NCBI RefSeq assembly: GCF_011764445.1
Contig: NZ_BLPG01000001.1
Span: 682,001 to 746,000, forward strand
Length of the DNA: 64,000 nucleotides
Reading direction: 5' to 3'
Source: Phytohabitans rumicis
GTDB lineage: Bacteria; Actinomycetota; Actinomycetes; Mycobacteriales; Micromonosporaceae
Shown here: positions 45,795-55,710 of the stretch, piece after piece
Position numbering within the stretch: position 1 is the first letter of the stretch
Layout of the letters: the number at the start of each line of letters is the position of its first letter
The notes under the pieces: model-generated
The model's input: the letters and a program-made list of their open reading frames with translations, nothing else
Databases searched by the model: none
Told to the model about the DNA's origin: nothing
Position numbers and translations under genes: made by a program

Positions 45795-48113
45795 ATGGCC
45801 ACGTTTCTGTACCGGCTGGGCCGGCTCGCCTTCCGCCGACGGTGGTGGGTGGCCGCTACCTGGCTGGCGGTCCTGGCAGCCGCGATCGTCGGTGCCGCCA
45901 CCCTGTCCGGATCGACCTCGGACACGTTCGCCATCCCGGGCACCCCGTCGCAGAGAGCGATCGACCTGCTCGGCGAGCGATTCCCGCAGGCGTCGGCCGA
46001 CGGAGCCACCGCCCGGATCGTGTTCGCCGCCCCCGCGGGACATACTCTCAACGACCCCGCGAACAAGGCGGCGATCGACACCACCGTCGCTGAACTGAGG
46101 CAGGCGCCGCAGATCGCCTCGGTCACCGACCCGTTCGCCTCCGGCGCCATCAATCAGGCCGGCACCGTCGGGTTCACCCAAGCCACCTTCCAGAAACGAT
46201 CCGAAGAACTGTCCGACGCCGCCCGCGACGCTCTCACCACGACTGTTGACCACGCCCGCGCCAGCGGACTGACCGTCGAGGTCGGCGGCGACGCGGTCGA
46301 AGCTCCACCCGAGCAAGGCATCGGCGAGATCATCGGCCTGGTAGTCGCCGCGCTCGTCCTGGTCATCACCTTCGGGTCGCTGGTCGCCGCCGGTCTGCCG
46401 CTGCTGACCGCGATCCTCGGCATCGGTATCGGCATCACCGCCATCACCGCGGCGTCGGGGTTCGTCGACCTGTCCTCCAGCACCCCGATCCTCGCCCTCA
46501 TGCTCGGCCTGGCCGTAGCCATCGACTACGCCCTGTTCATCGTCTCCCGGTACCGGCACGAACTCGCCGCCGGCCGCGAACCGCACGAGGCGGCCGGCCG
46601 CGCGGTCGGCACCGCCGGCTCCGCCGTCGTCTTCGCCGGCCTCACCGTGATCATCGCCCTCGCCGCACTGTCCGTCGTCGGCATCCCCTTCCTGACCCAG
46701 ATGGGCCTGGCCGCCGCGTTCACCGTCGCGGTCGCCGTGGTCATCGCACTCACCCTGCTACCCGCGCTGCTCGGATTCACCGGCCGTCGCATCGCCGGCG
46801 GCCGCATCCCCGGGCTGCGCGCCCGCGATCCAGAAACCGACACCCGACCTACCTTCGGCCTGCGCTGGGCTAGGGCCATCGCCCGCCGGCCCGTGGCCGC
46901 GCTGCTCCTGGCAGTCCTCGGCCTCGGCGTAGCCGCGCTACCGGTCCTGGATCTGCGGCTGGGCATGCCAGATGACAGCACCGCCGCACCCGACACCACC
47001 CAACGCAAGGCGTACGACCTGATCTCGACCGGCTTCGGGGCCGGATTCAACGGCCCGCTGACCGTCGTCGTCGACGCGAACGCCGGCACCGCCCAGACAT
47101 CCGCCGACCAGGTCGCCCAGGTCATCCGCGGAATCGACGACGTCGCCGCCGTCACCCCACCGGTCGTGAACCAAGCCGCCGACACCGCCATCCTCACCGT
47201 CATCCCGGAAAGCGGCCCCAGCGACGCCGCCACCGAAGACCTGGTCCGGGCCATCCGGGACCGCGACGGCAGCATCCCCGGCGCGGCCATCGCCGTCACC
47301 GGCCTGACCGCAGTCAACATCGACATCTCCGCCAAACTCGGCGACGCGCTCCTGCCCTACCTGGCCGTCGTGGTCGGCCTCGCGCTCGTGCTACTCATGC
47401 TGGTCTTCCGGTCCCTCCTGGTACCCCTGAAGGCGACCGCCGGATTCCTGCTCAGCATCGCGGCCACCTTCGGCGCCGTCGTCGCGGTCTTCCAATGGGG
47501 CTGGCTCGCCGACGCCCTCGGCGTCGAACAAACCGGGCCGATCATCAGCTTCCTACCGATCTTCCTGATCGGCGTCGTGTTCGGCCTCGCCATGGACTAC
47601 CAGGTCTTCCTGGTCACCCGCATGCGCGAGGAATACGTCCACGGCACACCGGCCCGCCAAGCCGTCATCACCGGCTTCGGACACGGCGCCCGGGTCGTCA
47701 CCGCCGCCGCGATCATCATGATCAGCGTCTTCTCCGGCTTCATCCTCGCCCCCGACGCCATCATCAAATCCATCGGCTTCGCCCTCGGCGTCGCCGTTCT
47801 CTTCGACGCCCTCATCGTCCGCATGACCATCGTGCCCGCGGTCATGACCCTGCTCGGCGAGGCCGCCTGGTGGCTGCCCCGCTGGCTCGACCGGATCTTG
47901 CCCAATGTGGACGTCGAAGGCGAGAAGCTACGCCCCATCGCTCCCTGGGGACGACTATCGCGGAGGACGGCCGGACAAGGCGATGACGAAAAAGATGAAG
48001 GAGACGAGGAACAGAACGGCCGCCAACCCCGCGGGAACGATGGAGGACATGACCGCCAGGACGCCCCATCCGGAGGCATTGGGATCGCCGCCGTTCGACA
48101 GCGCCAGCGGTAA
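45795..48113 (+). CDS. MMPL-family membrane transporter
   Basis: RND-like transporter of 772 residues with two halves, each with one helix, a large extracytoplasmic domain and a five-helix bundle. Recognisable features are FRRRWWVAATWLAVLAA at the start, the GLAVAIDYALFIVSRYRHEL motif in helix 4 of the first half (Asp-Tyr proton relay) and the matching GLAMDYQVFLVTRMREEY in the second half. MMPL proteins export lipids, glycolipids or drugs. The start is ATG 45795 with GGAGA 11 bases upstream. The last 55 residues, after PNVDVEGEKLRPIAPW, are hydrophilic and low-complexity, and lie antisense to a small membrane protein gene. The tail may be the result of a lost stop codon. Confidence 0.92.
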   Translation: MATFLYRLGRLAFRRRWWVAATWLAVLAAAIVGAATLSGSTSDTFAIPGTPSQRAIDLLGERFPQASADGATARIVFAAPAGHTLNDPANKAAIDTTVAELRQAPQIASVTDPFASGAINQAGTVGFTQATFQKRSEELSDAARDALTTTVDHARASGLTVEVGGDAVEAPPEQGIGEIIGLVVAALVLVITFGSLVAAGLPLLTAILGIGIGITAITAASGFVDLSSSTPILALMLGLAVAIDYALFIVSRYRHELAAGREPHEAAGRAVGTAGSAVVFAGLTVIIALAALSVVGIPFLTQMGLAAAFTVAVAVVIALTLLPALLGFTGRRIAGGRIPGLRARDPETDTRPTFGLRWARAIARRPVAALLLAVLGLGVAALPVLDLRLGMPDDSTAAPDTTQRKAYDLISTGFGAGFNGPLTVVVDANAGTAQTSADQVAQVIRGIDDVAAVTPPVVNQAADTAILTVIPESGPSDAATEDLVRAIRDRDGSIPGAAIAVTGLTAVNIDISAKLGDALLPYLAVVVGLALVLLMLVFRSLLVPLKATAGFLLSIAATFGAVVAVFQWGWLADALGVEQTGPIISFLPIFLIGVVFGLAMDYQVFLVTRMREEYVHGTPARQAVITGFGHGARVVTAAAIIMISVFSGFILAPDAIIKSIGFALGVAVLFDALIVRMTIVPAVMTLLGEAAWWLPRWLDRILPNVDVEGEKLRPIAPWGRLSRRTAGQGDDEKDEGDEEQNGRQPRGNDGGHDRQDAPSGGIGIAAVRQRQR

Positions 48114-48194
48114 GATCCACAATGCCGCCGTCACGAAGACACAGATCACAGCGATGATGAGCGCGCCAACGGCGATACGCATGTTCGTCTGCAT
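47955..48194 (-). CDS. Small two-helix membrane protein
   Basis: Protein of 79 residues with two transmembrane helices (about 6-30 and 45-72) joined by a polar loop (SNGGDPNASGWG). ATG 48194 has GAGAAGG upstream. The last 159 bp are antisense to the 3' end of the MMPL gene. The membrane-protein pattern is much more protein-like than the antisense MMPL tail, so I consider this the genuine coding use of the region. Not recognised as a named family. Confidence 0.65.
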   Translation of the reverse strand: MQTNMRIAVGALIIAVICVFVTAALWILPLALSNGGDPNASGWGVLAVMSSIVPAGLAAVLFLVSFIFFVIALSGRPPR

Positions 48195-48253
48195 GGGCTC
48201 AGCCTTCTCATCCGCATGCTCGATCGCATGAGTTCCCGGCCTCATTTTCCGCG

Positions 48254-48285
48254 CGTAGCGCGGCGGCCGAGGCCGCCGCGCTACG
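48254..48285 (-). terminator. Terminator after GH11 xylanase gene
   Basis: A perfect 15-bp stem (CGTAGCGCGGCGGCC at 48254-48268 and its complement at 48271-48285) with a two-base gap, 26 bp past the xylanase stop codon on the minus strand. Confidence 0.8.
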
Positions 48286-48311
48286 GGTGCTGTGCTGGAG
48301 GTTGGTCGGGG

Positions 48312-49361
<1,050 letters not shown>

Positions 49362-49383
49362 TCAACGTCTGCCGACGCGGCCA

Positions 49384-49433
49384 GTATTGGTCGACTCTCG
49401 CGGCCCTGTCAACAGATCCCGGAAAACTACCGG
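49384..49433 (-). promoter_or_regulatory. Xylanase promoter with upstream 15-bp motif
   Basis: Leftward -35 TTGACA (49407-49412), 17-base spacer and -10 CAATAC (49384-49389). The inverted-repeat-like site CCGGAAAACTACCGG (49419-49433) lies six bases upstream of the -35, a position typical of an activator. Confidence 0.65.
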
Positions 49434-49489
49434 GAACGACTACCCAACCCTCCCTAAGAGGACCGGGACAAATAGCAGGCAGTAGCCAC

Positions 49490-49503
49490 TGGAAGCGCTC
49501 CGA
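49490..49503. promoter_or_regulatory. CelR/CebR-like operator
   Basis: TGGAAGCGCTCCGA matches 12 of 14 positions of the TGGGAGCGCTCCCA site bound by the LacI-family cellulase regulators CelR/CebR in actinobacteria. It lies between the divergent xylanase and esterase promoters. Assignment is by resemblance only. Confidence 0.45.
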
Positions 49504-49518
49504 GTCGCGGGCCGCCGT

Positions 49519-49569
49519 CCGGAAGTTTTCCGGAAATTGATTGACGAGTTTCAACTCCCGCTGCAATAC
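49519..49569 (+). promoter_or_regulatory. CE4 esterase promoter with upstream 15-bp motif
   Basis: Rightward -35 TTGACG (49541-49546), 17-base spacer and -10 CAATAC (49564-49569). CCGGAAGTTTTCCGG (49519-49533) lies seven bases upstream. It is the mirror copy of the site in the xylanase promoter, exactly 100 bp away. Confidence 0.65.
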
Positions 49570-49624
49570 TCCGTTCCGCGCGGCCGGCGCCCCTCCTCAC
49601 CCACCTCCCCGAAGGAGAGCTCGG

Positions 49625-50650
49625 ATGTTCGACAAACCCCGCCCACCGACCGCCTCCCGGCGGCTGAACCACACCGCCCGCTTGGCCGTGCTCGCCGCCG
49701 CCGTCGCCATGGGCGGCGTCGCGGTCACGGTCACCCCGACCCCGTCCAGCGCCGCGGCCTGCAACGGCTACGTCGGGCTCACCTTCGACGACGGACCGAC
49801 CGGCAGCACGAGCGCACTGCTGAACGTGCTGCGAAACAACGGCGTACGGGCCACGATGTTCAACGTCGGGCAGAACGTGCAGAACAACCGGTCGGCGGCG
49901 CAAGCACAGGTCAGCGCGGGCATGTGGGTGGGCAACCACTCGTGGAACCACGCCCACATGACGTCGATGAGTCAGGCGCAGATGCAGTCCGACCTGTCCC
50001 AGACCAGCAACGCGATCCAGTCCGCGACCGGGACCCGGCCGCAGCTGTTCCGCCCGCCGTACGGCGAGACGAACTCCACGCTCCAGTCGGTCGCGTCGTC
50101 GCTGGGCATGCGTCAGGTGATCTGGGACGTCGACTCTCAAGACTGGAACGGCGCCAGCGTCAGCCAGATCGTTTCCGCCGCTTCCCGGTTGCAGAACGGC
50201 CAGATCATCCTCATGCACGACGGCATCCAGAACACCCGCGACGCCATTGCGCAGATCATGGCCAACCTGTCCAGCCGCAACCTCTGCCCCGGCATGATCT
50301 CCCCGTCGACCGGCCGCGCCGTCGCACCAGACGGCGGCGGTGGCGGCAACCCGACCACCCCACCGCCCGGCGGCGGCAGCTGCACCGCCACCGCGACAAC
50401 CCCCAACGTCTGGAGTGACCGCTACAACACCTCAGTCACCGTGAGTGGCGCCAGCAACTGGACCGTGGTCGTAGGCATCACCCCACCGCAGAAGGTCTCC
50501 ACGACCTGGAACGGCAGCTTCAGCTGGGACAGCAGCGGCAACCTGATGACCGTCCGCTCGAACGGCAGCGGCAACACCTTCGGCTTCACCACGATGATGA
50601 ACGGCAACAGCAGCGCCCGACCACAGATCCGCTCCTGCGCCACCGGCTGA
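49625..50650 (+). CDS. Secreted CE4 polysaccharide deacetylase / acetylxylan esterase
   Basis: Exported NodB-fold esterase of 341 residues. A signal peptide (about 1-45) precedes the CE4 domain, with catalytic base D55 and the metal triad D56, H105 and H109 (LTFDDGP and GNHSWNHAH), the RPPYG motif and ILMHDG. A Gly/Pro linker and a C-terminal CBM2-like domain (SCTATATTPNVWSDRY to RSCATG) follow. Beside a GH11 xylanase this is most likely an acetylxylan esterase, as for Streptomyces AxeA. Chitooligosaccharide deacetylation is an alternative. The start is ATG 49625 with AAGGAG upstream. Confidence 0.92.
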   Translation: MFDKPRPPTASRRLNHTARLAVLAAAVAMGGVAVTVTPTPSSAAACNGYVGLTFDDGPTGSTSALLNVLRNNGVRATMFNVGQNVQNNRSAAQAQVSAGMWVGNHSWNHAHMTSMSQAQMQSDLSQTSNAIQSATGTRPQLFRPPYGETNSTLQSVASSLGMRQVIWDVDSQDWNGASVSQIVSAASRLQNGQIILMHDGIQNTRDAIAQIMANLSSRNLCPGMISPSTGRAVAPDGGGGGNPTTPPPGGGSCTATATTPNVWSDRYNTSVTVSGASNWTVVVGITPPQKVSTTWNGSFSWDSSGNLMTVRSNGSGNTFGFTTMMNGNSSARPQIRSCATG

Positions 50651-50667
50651 CAGCGGGATGGCTGTCA
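50648..50667. terminator. Short bidirectional hairpin between CE4 and GH43 genes
   Basis: A 7-bp stem (TGACAGC at 50648-50654, GCTGTCA at 50661-50667) with a six-base loop spans both convergent stop codons. A weak terminator candidate. Confidence 0.45.
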
Positions 50668-51039
50668 ACCGACGTCGAGGGAGTCGATGTTGGGTAGTCC
50701 GACCGCGGTGGTGGGATCCAGCCGGATGGTGTTGCTGCCGGCATTGAGTGAGACGGTCAGGCTCTTGGTCGACCACGTCGTCCAGGCGCCGGTGGTTTCG
50801 TACGAGACGGTGGCCACTGTGGAGCCGTTGACGACCAGGTTCGCCGGCCGGGCGCCGCTGGCGCCGTTGGCGAACCGAACCCCGAGCGTCGCAGTGCCCG
50901 CCGTGGACGCGTTCACGGTGAACTGGGCGTAGGCGCCCACGGCGGCATTGCCGTTGCAGAACCCGCTACCGGAGAAGCCCGCGTGATTGGAATCGATCGT
51001 GCCCTGACACACCGCGGGCGCCGTCTCCGCCTCGTACCG
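50665..51039 (-). repeat. CBM35 module copy 1 (duplicated with 52845-53216)
   Basis: The C-terminal 124 codons of the GH43 gene encode a CBM35 differing from that of the adjacent PL9 gene at about 14 of 123 aligned residues (counted by eye), with similar DNA identity. The two direct copies lie 1.8 kb apart, consistent with module shuffling or gene conversion. Confidence 0.8.
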
Positions 51040-52830
51040 CGTCGGCGTCGGCGTGTCGCCGCCGGACGTCCTGACGAGTCCGAGGCCGTCGACGAACAGG
51101 TATCCGTTGCTGCTCGACGCCCGCACCGTGACGGTGGCGGTGCCAGCCGACAGCGGAATGCCGGTGAGCTCGCGAGCGGTCCAGCCGCTGGATGCCGGGA
51201 TGTTGAGCGTGCGGGTGCTGCCGCTGGCGTCGGCGACCGTGACCTGCGCGGCGCTGAGCGTGCCGGAGGTCCTGGCGGACAGGGACAGCTTGTACGTACC
51301 GGCCGGCACGGTGATCTGTTGCCGCACACCACCCGCGTACGCCTGCGCGGCGCCGATCTGTAGCCCGAAGCGGCTCCCGTTCGCGCCGCCGCTGACGTTG
51401 GTGACGATCGCGCTCGCCCCCGACTCGCTGAAGTTCGTCCACCCCTGTACCGGAGAGATGATGATGCGGTCGGCCTGGAAGTCGGGGTTGAGGATGTAGT
51501 TGTTCTGCGGTCCGACGCGCCACTCTCCGGTCGTGGCGTTGAACTGCCACTGGCTCACCGAATGGAACTGCGGCCGGGTGCCGGTCTTGGTCACCGGCAT
51601 CCACTGGTTGTAGCCGATGCCGTTCCAGGCGAAGTCGGCCCAGCGGTCGCCGGCGAAGATGACCGTGTTCTGCACCGTGCCCTTGACCGTCACGAAGAAC
51701 CCGGTCTGGGTCACGTGGCTGTAGTCCATCTCGGTGCCGGCGAGCGTGTACTCGGCGGTGTAGGCGCCCTGGATACTGCTGGTCGTCGACTCGATGACGT
51801 GCGCGACCGAGCTGTTCCAGCCGTGCAGGTCGGAGGCCGCGTGGTAGTACCTGCCGTCGAGCTTGAACATGGCGTTGCCCTCGCGGCCGCAGCCCGAGCA
51901 GTAGCCGATCTGCACTGCCGGCTCGGCGTATAGGGAGTCGGACTCGCGGAGTTTGGAAACGAAGGCGCGGGCGCGTCCCGACGCGTTCGAGAAGATCAGG
52001 TAGTCCTTGCCGTCGTCGTCGGTGAAGATGGTCTGGTCTCCGGTGCCCGCCGTCGGGGAGTTGGTGATCTGGGCCTGAACGGCGGCGCCCTCGAAGGTGT
52101 CGGTGGGCGAGTCACCGCGCAGGAAGACCACCCCGCCCGGCCCCTGCACGACCAGGATGTACTTGCCGGTGTTCTCGTTGTACGCGACGCCCAGGCGGCC
52201 TACCCAGCCGCCGAGCGGGGTCCCGTCGGGCAAGGTCGTGGAGGTCGTGGCGACGTTGTTCTCGAATTTCCAGTTCACCAGGTCCGTTGAGGAGTACACC
52301 GGGATCGAGACGAACGTGACGTCATTGTTGAACTGCCTCGTCGGGTTGGCCCGGTAGAGCTCGGCGCCGACGTAGTGCACGCCGTACCAGTAGTAGGTGT
52401 CGCCGAACTTGAAGACGCCGCCACCTTGCGAATAGATGGGGTTGCCGGCGGTGTCGTTCCAGAAGGTGTTGTTGGTGATGGTCTGGAACGTCCCCTCATC
52501 CGCGGCCTCGAGGTCGGCGGCGGCGGCCATGAGGGCGGTCTTCGCGGCGGCGACGTCCGGTGCGGTCGCCGACGCGTCGCCGGCGACACCGGTCGCGGTG
52601 GTCAACGCCTTGGCGAACGGGGCCCAGGAGGCAGGGGTGTACTTGGCCGGGACGCGTGTCTGGTAGTCGGCGACCAGGCTGTTGAGGCCGCGAACCATCA
52701 CCCGGGATGTGGCCGTGTAGTCCGTGGCCTCGTCGTTGGTGGTGGTCTCCGCCGCGGCGAGGCGAGCGGTTGCCCCTACCGACACCAACAGCAACGCGGC
52801 GAGGACCAGCGCCCCTCGCTTCAAAGTCAT
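50665..52830 (-). CDS. Secreted GH43 glycosidase (exo-beta-1,3-galactanase-like) with CBM35
   Basis: Exported enzyme of 721 residues. A signal peptide (about 1-32) precedes a helical spacer and the five-bladed GH43 catalytic domain (TFWNDTAGNPIYSQGGGVFKF, YYWYGVHY, SSTDLVNWKFE and AMFKLDGRYYHAASDLHGW). A galactose-binding-like beta-sandwich (about 480-590) and a C-terminal CBM35 (RYEAETAPAVCQGT onward) follow. The catalytic segment most resembles GH43 subfamily 24, exo-beta-1,3-galactanases acting on arabinogalactan. Subfamily assignment is by eye. The start is ATG 52830 with GAAGAAGGAATC upstream, 14 bp after the PL9 gene. Third gene of the GH53-PL9-GH43 operon. Confidence 0.88.
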   Translation of the reverse strand: MTLKRGALVLAALLLVSVGATARLAAAETTTNDEATDYTATSRVMVRGLNSLVADYQTRVPAKYTPASWAPFAKALTTATGVAGDASATAPDVAAAKTALMAAAADLEAADEGTFQTITNNTFWNDTAGNPIYSQGGGVFKFGDTYYWYGVHYVGAELYRANPTRQFNNDVTFVSIPVYSSTDLVNWKFENNVATTSTTLPDGTPLGGWVGRLGVAYNENTGKYILVVQGPGGVVFLRGDSPTDTFEGAAVQAQITNSPTAGTGDQTIFTDDDGKDYLIFSNASGRARAFVSKLRESDSLYAEPAVQIGYCSGCGREGNAMFKLDGRYYHAASDLHGWNSSVAHVIESTTSSIQGAYTAEYTLAGTEMDYSHVTQTGFFVTVKGTVQNTVIFAGDRWADFAWNGIGYNQWMPVTKTGTRPQFHSVSQWQFNATTGEWRVGPQNNYILNPDFQADRIIISPVQGWTNFSESGASAIVTNVSGGANGSRFGLQIGAAQAYAGGVRQQITVPAGTYKLSLSARTSGTLSAAQVTVADASGSTRTLNIPASSGWTARELTGIPLSAGTATVTVRASSSNGYLFVDGLGLVRTSGGDTPTPTRYEAETAPAVCQGTIDSNHAGFSGSGFCNGNAAVGAYAQFTVNASTAGTATLGVRFANGASGARPANLVVNGSTVATVSYETTGAWTTWSTKSLTVSLNAGSNTIRLDPTTAVGLPNIDSLDVG

Positions 52831-52844
52831 GATTCCTTCTTCCC

Positions 52845-53216
52845 TCATGCGTCGAGGTAGTCGAGGTTGGGGAGTCCGCCTGCCGTGGTGGGATCCAGGC
52901 GGATGATGTTGCTGCCGGCGTGGAGCGAGACGGTCTGGGACTTGGTGGACCACGTCGTCCACGCGCCGGTGGCCTCGTACGAGACGGTCGCGACCGTGGC
53001 ACCGTTGACGATCAGGTTCGCCGGCCGCGCGCCGCCGGTGCCGTTGGCGAACCGGATGCCCAGCGTCGCCGTACCAGCGGTGGACGCGTTCACGGTGAAC
53101 TGTGCGTAGGCTCCCACCGCGGCGTTGCCGTTGCAGAACCCGCTGCCGGAAAAGCCCGTGTGGTTGGAGTCGATCGTGCCCTGGCACACCGCCGGCGCGG
53201 TCTCCGCCTCGTACCG
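52845..53216 (-). repeat. CBM35 module copy 2
   Basis: The C-terminal 123 codons of the PL9 gene, a direct repeat of the GH43-borne CBM35 at 50665-51039. Both keep RYEAETAPAV and the Cys pair within CQGTIDSN and GFCNGNAAVG. Confidence 0.8.
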
Positions 53217-54562
53217 CTGGGTCGACGGCGGCGTGCTGCCGGACTGCTCGAAGGCGCCGAGGTCCGGTGCCGCCCCGCTGTACGGCAGGCCGACGTTGGT
53301 GCCCTTGTCGATCAGGGTGCTGCTCGCCGCGAGGCGGAGGTGGGGCAGGACGGGCAGGCTGCCGTCGGCCTGGCGGGCCGCGTCCCAGCCGGACGTCGAC
53401 ACGCTTTGGAACTGGGCGTCCGACAGGGTGAGGCCCAGGTTCCAGGAGTTGTAGGCGGCGCTGGTGCCGGTCATGTTGGACGTCAGCGTGCCGGTGTAGG
53501 CGAGGTTGTTGCGCAGGTTGCCGCGGCCGACGGCGGCGCCGCTTGAGTCGATCCCCAGCATGTTGAAGTCGGGGTTGTTCGCGTAGCTGGTGTTGTTGAA
53601 GTAGTCGTTGGCCACCGGGTGGTGGTTGGTGTAGAAACCCGCCGCCCGGTTGAGGAACGCCACCGAGAAGCGGACCGTGTGCTTCACCGCGCCGGCGTCG
53701 TAGTCACCGCCGAAGCCACCCACCTTGTAGCCGTTTCCGTTGCCGGAGGCCGTCGTCGTCCCCGGCATGTACCCGTTGCGCCACGCCCACGAGTTCTCGA
53801 TGGTCACCGGCGAGTACGTGGAGATGAGGTCGAACCCGTCATCGGCGTTCCACCACGCCCGGCAACCCCGGAACACGTTCGCGGGACTTCCGGCCGGTGT
53901 GTAGTGCGATCCGAAGCCGTCGGCGTTTTCCCCGGGCCCGTCCGAGCTGTTCGCGTCGTAGTTGTCGTGCGAGTCCGAGTTGAGCACGAGGTTGCCGCCG
54001 CCACCGTTGATGAACAGGCCGGTCCCCATGATGTGGTGGACGTTGAGCTGCTCGAAGGTGTTGTTGCTTCCCGAAATCCAGACCCCCAGGACTCGGCGTT
54101 CAGGTTGTTGTTTTGCCGTACCCCGGTGACTTCCAGACCCTTGAGGTGGATGTAGCTTCCGGTGACGTCGAAGCCCTTGATCCGGCAGCTGTCCGTCATG
54201 CCGGAGAAGTTGAAGACCGGCTTCTCTCCCGGATGGGCCCAGTAGCGGATCGGGTTGCCCGAGCTGCCGCTCTTGTTCAGGGTGATCGCGTCGACCCGGG
54301 CCGTCTGGCTCGCGCAGGTGCTGTTCGCGCGGGTGTAGGCGTAGGTGCCGCCCCGGAAGTAGACCGTGTCACCGGCCTGCGCGACGGTCTGCGCGTGGGC
54401 GATCGACGCCCACGGAGCGGCCTGCGAGCCCGCGGCGTTGTCATTGCCATTCGGGGCGACGTAATAGGTTGTTGCGGCCGCCGCGTTGGTCGCCGAGATG
54501 GCGACGATCGCGAGAGGACTCACCAAGGCCGCCGAAATCATCACGCCACGGGCGACCTTCAT
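52845..54562 (-). CDS. Secreted PL9-type pectate lyase with CBM35 (one apparent frameshift)
   Basis: Extracellular right-handed beta-helix lyase, 572 residues if one G is restored in the C5 run at 54,083-54,087 (NAESWGVWISGSNNTFEQL). It has a signal peptide (MKVARGVMISAALVSPLAIV) and the opening TTYYVAPNGNDNAAGSQAAP typical of PL9. The helix coils include DDGFDLISTYSPVTIENSWAW, NGNGYKVGGFGG and NHHPVANDYFNNTSYANN, and a C-terminal CBM35 closes the protein. PL9 enzymes cleave polygalacturonate by beta-elimination. ATG 54562 overlaps the GH53 stop (ATGA). Confidence 0.85.
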
Positions 54563-55605
54563 GCGAAGAATCCGTCCATGGCGACGGTCGGTCGGCGGCT
54601 GGCCTCGTCCCAGGCGGAGCTGTTGTAGTTGTTGAACGACGGGTAGCCCTCGGGCTCCCAGAAGAAGGTGCCCAGGCCGCCGAAGCCCCTGATGCCCGTG
54701 ATGAACCCGCGCAGCGAGTCGCGCACCTGGGTGGGCTTGCCCACCGGTCCGCCGTACTCGACCTGCATGATCGGCTTGCCGTAGCCGGTCTGGATGGTCT
54801 GCATGTTGGCGACGATGGGCGCCACGTTGCCGCCCTGCCCGTACGAGGACAGGCCGGTGATGTCCCACCTGCCGCCGTTGTCGCGGTAGGCGTTGAGGAA
54901 GTTCTGGACGCTTGCCAGGTTTTGCGGCTGGGCCAGGTGTACCAGCACCGGGGTGCTCGGGAAGACGTGCTTGGACATGTCGTAAGCGGCGTTCAGCAAT
55001 CCGGTCATCTGGGCCGGCCGGCTGATGCTGCCGGTCGGCTTGCAGATGCCGGAGTTTGTCTCGTTGCCGATCTTCACCCAGGCCGGGGTCACGCCGTAGT
55101 ACTTGATGACGTTGCAGGAGTGGTAGACGTAGTCGTACATGGCGTCGAGCATCTGGCTGTACGTCATGCCCGCCCAGGCGGCCGGCGGGTTCTGCACACC
55201 GACCGAGTTCCACGTGTCTCCAAAGTGGAATCCGAGCAGGACCTGCAGGCCGGCGTTCTTGCACCGCACGGCCAGCTGTGCGGTCTCCTCGATGCTGCAG
55301 TGCCCGTTGGCCCGGTCGCTGGACGGGTTGACCCAGGTGCGCAGGCTGATCGCGGTGATGCCGTATCCCTTGAGGATGGTGAACAGGTCCTGCCGCTGCC
55401 CGGCGCTGTTGTTCCAGTAGTAGCCGTTCGCCTCCATCTGTGGCAGCCAACTGATGTCGGCGCCTTTGACGAAGGCCGCGGCGTGCGCCGGTGGTGCCAG
55501 CACGGCGTTGGCCCCCAGAGCGAGGGCTCCGGCGCCGGTGGCCGCACCGAGCAGCACGGCGCGCCGCCGCAGGCGGATGGGTACGTCGGTTTCCTTGTCG
55601 GTCAT
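54559..55605 (-). CDS. Secreted GH53 arabinogalactan endo-1,4-beta-galactanase
   Basis: Exported enzyme of 348 residues with a Tat-type signal (RLRRRAVLLGAATGAGALAL). The GH53 barrel shows KGADISWLPQME, acid/base E182 in KIGNETNSG and nucleophile E283 in IMQVEYGG, so it should be active. It hydrolyses beta-1,4-galactan side chains of pectin. ATG 55605 has TGGGAGGGCACC upstream. First gene of the GH53-PL9-GH43 operon, behind a promoter carrying two LacI-type operators. The lacI gene lies just upstream. Confidence 0.95.
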   Translation of the reverse strand: MTDKETDVPIRLRRRAVLLGAATGAGALALGANAVLAPPAHAAAFVKGADISWLPQMEANGYYWNNSAGQRQDLFTILKGYGITAISLRTWVNPSSDRANGHCSIEETAQLAVRCKNAGLQVLLGFHFGDTWNSVGVQNPPAAWAGMTYSQMLDAMYDYVYHSCNVIKYYGVTPAWVKIGNETNSGICKPTGSISRPAQMTGLLNAAYDMSKHVFPSTPVLVHLAQPQNLASVQNFLNAYRDNGGRWDITGLSSYGQGGNVAPIVANMQTIQTGYGKPIMQVEYGGPVGKPTQVRDSLRGFITGIRGFGGLGTFFWEPEGYPSFNNYNSSAWDEASRRPTVAMDGFFA

Positions 55606-55634
55606 GGTGCCCTCCCAATAGATCGAACATCGTC

Positions 55635-55675
55635 ATTGTCTCGCGGAAGGGGTGGGGCGTCAATAAAGCGTTTAC
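55635..55675 (-). promoter_or_regulatory. GH53 operon promoter and LacI-type operator 1
   Basis: Leftward -35 TTGACG (55658-55663), 17-base spacer and -10 GACAAT (55635-55640). The operator-like GTAAACGCTTTA (55664-55675 in plus-strand coordinates) abuts the -35, fitting repression by a LacI protein. Confidence 0.65.
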
Positions 55676-55710
55676 ATGGCCAGAGACCTCGCCTAATGAT
55701 GGAAAATTAT

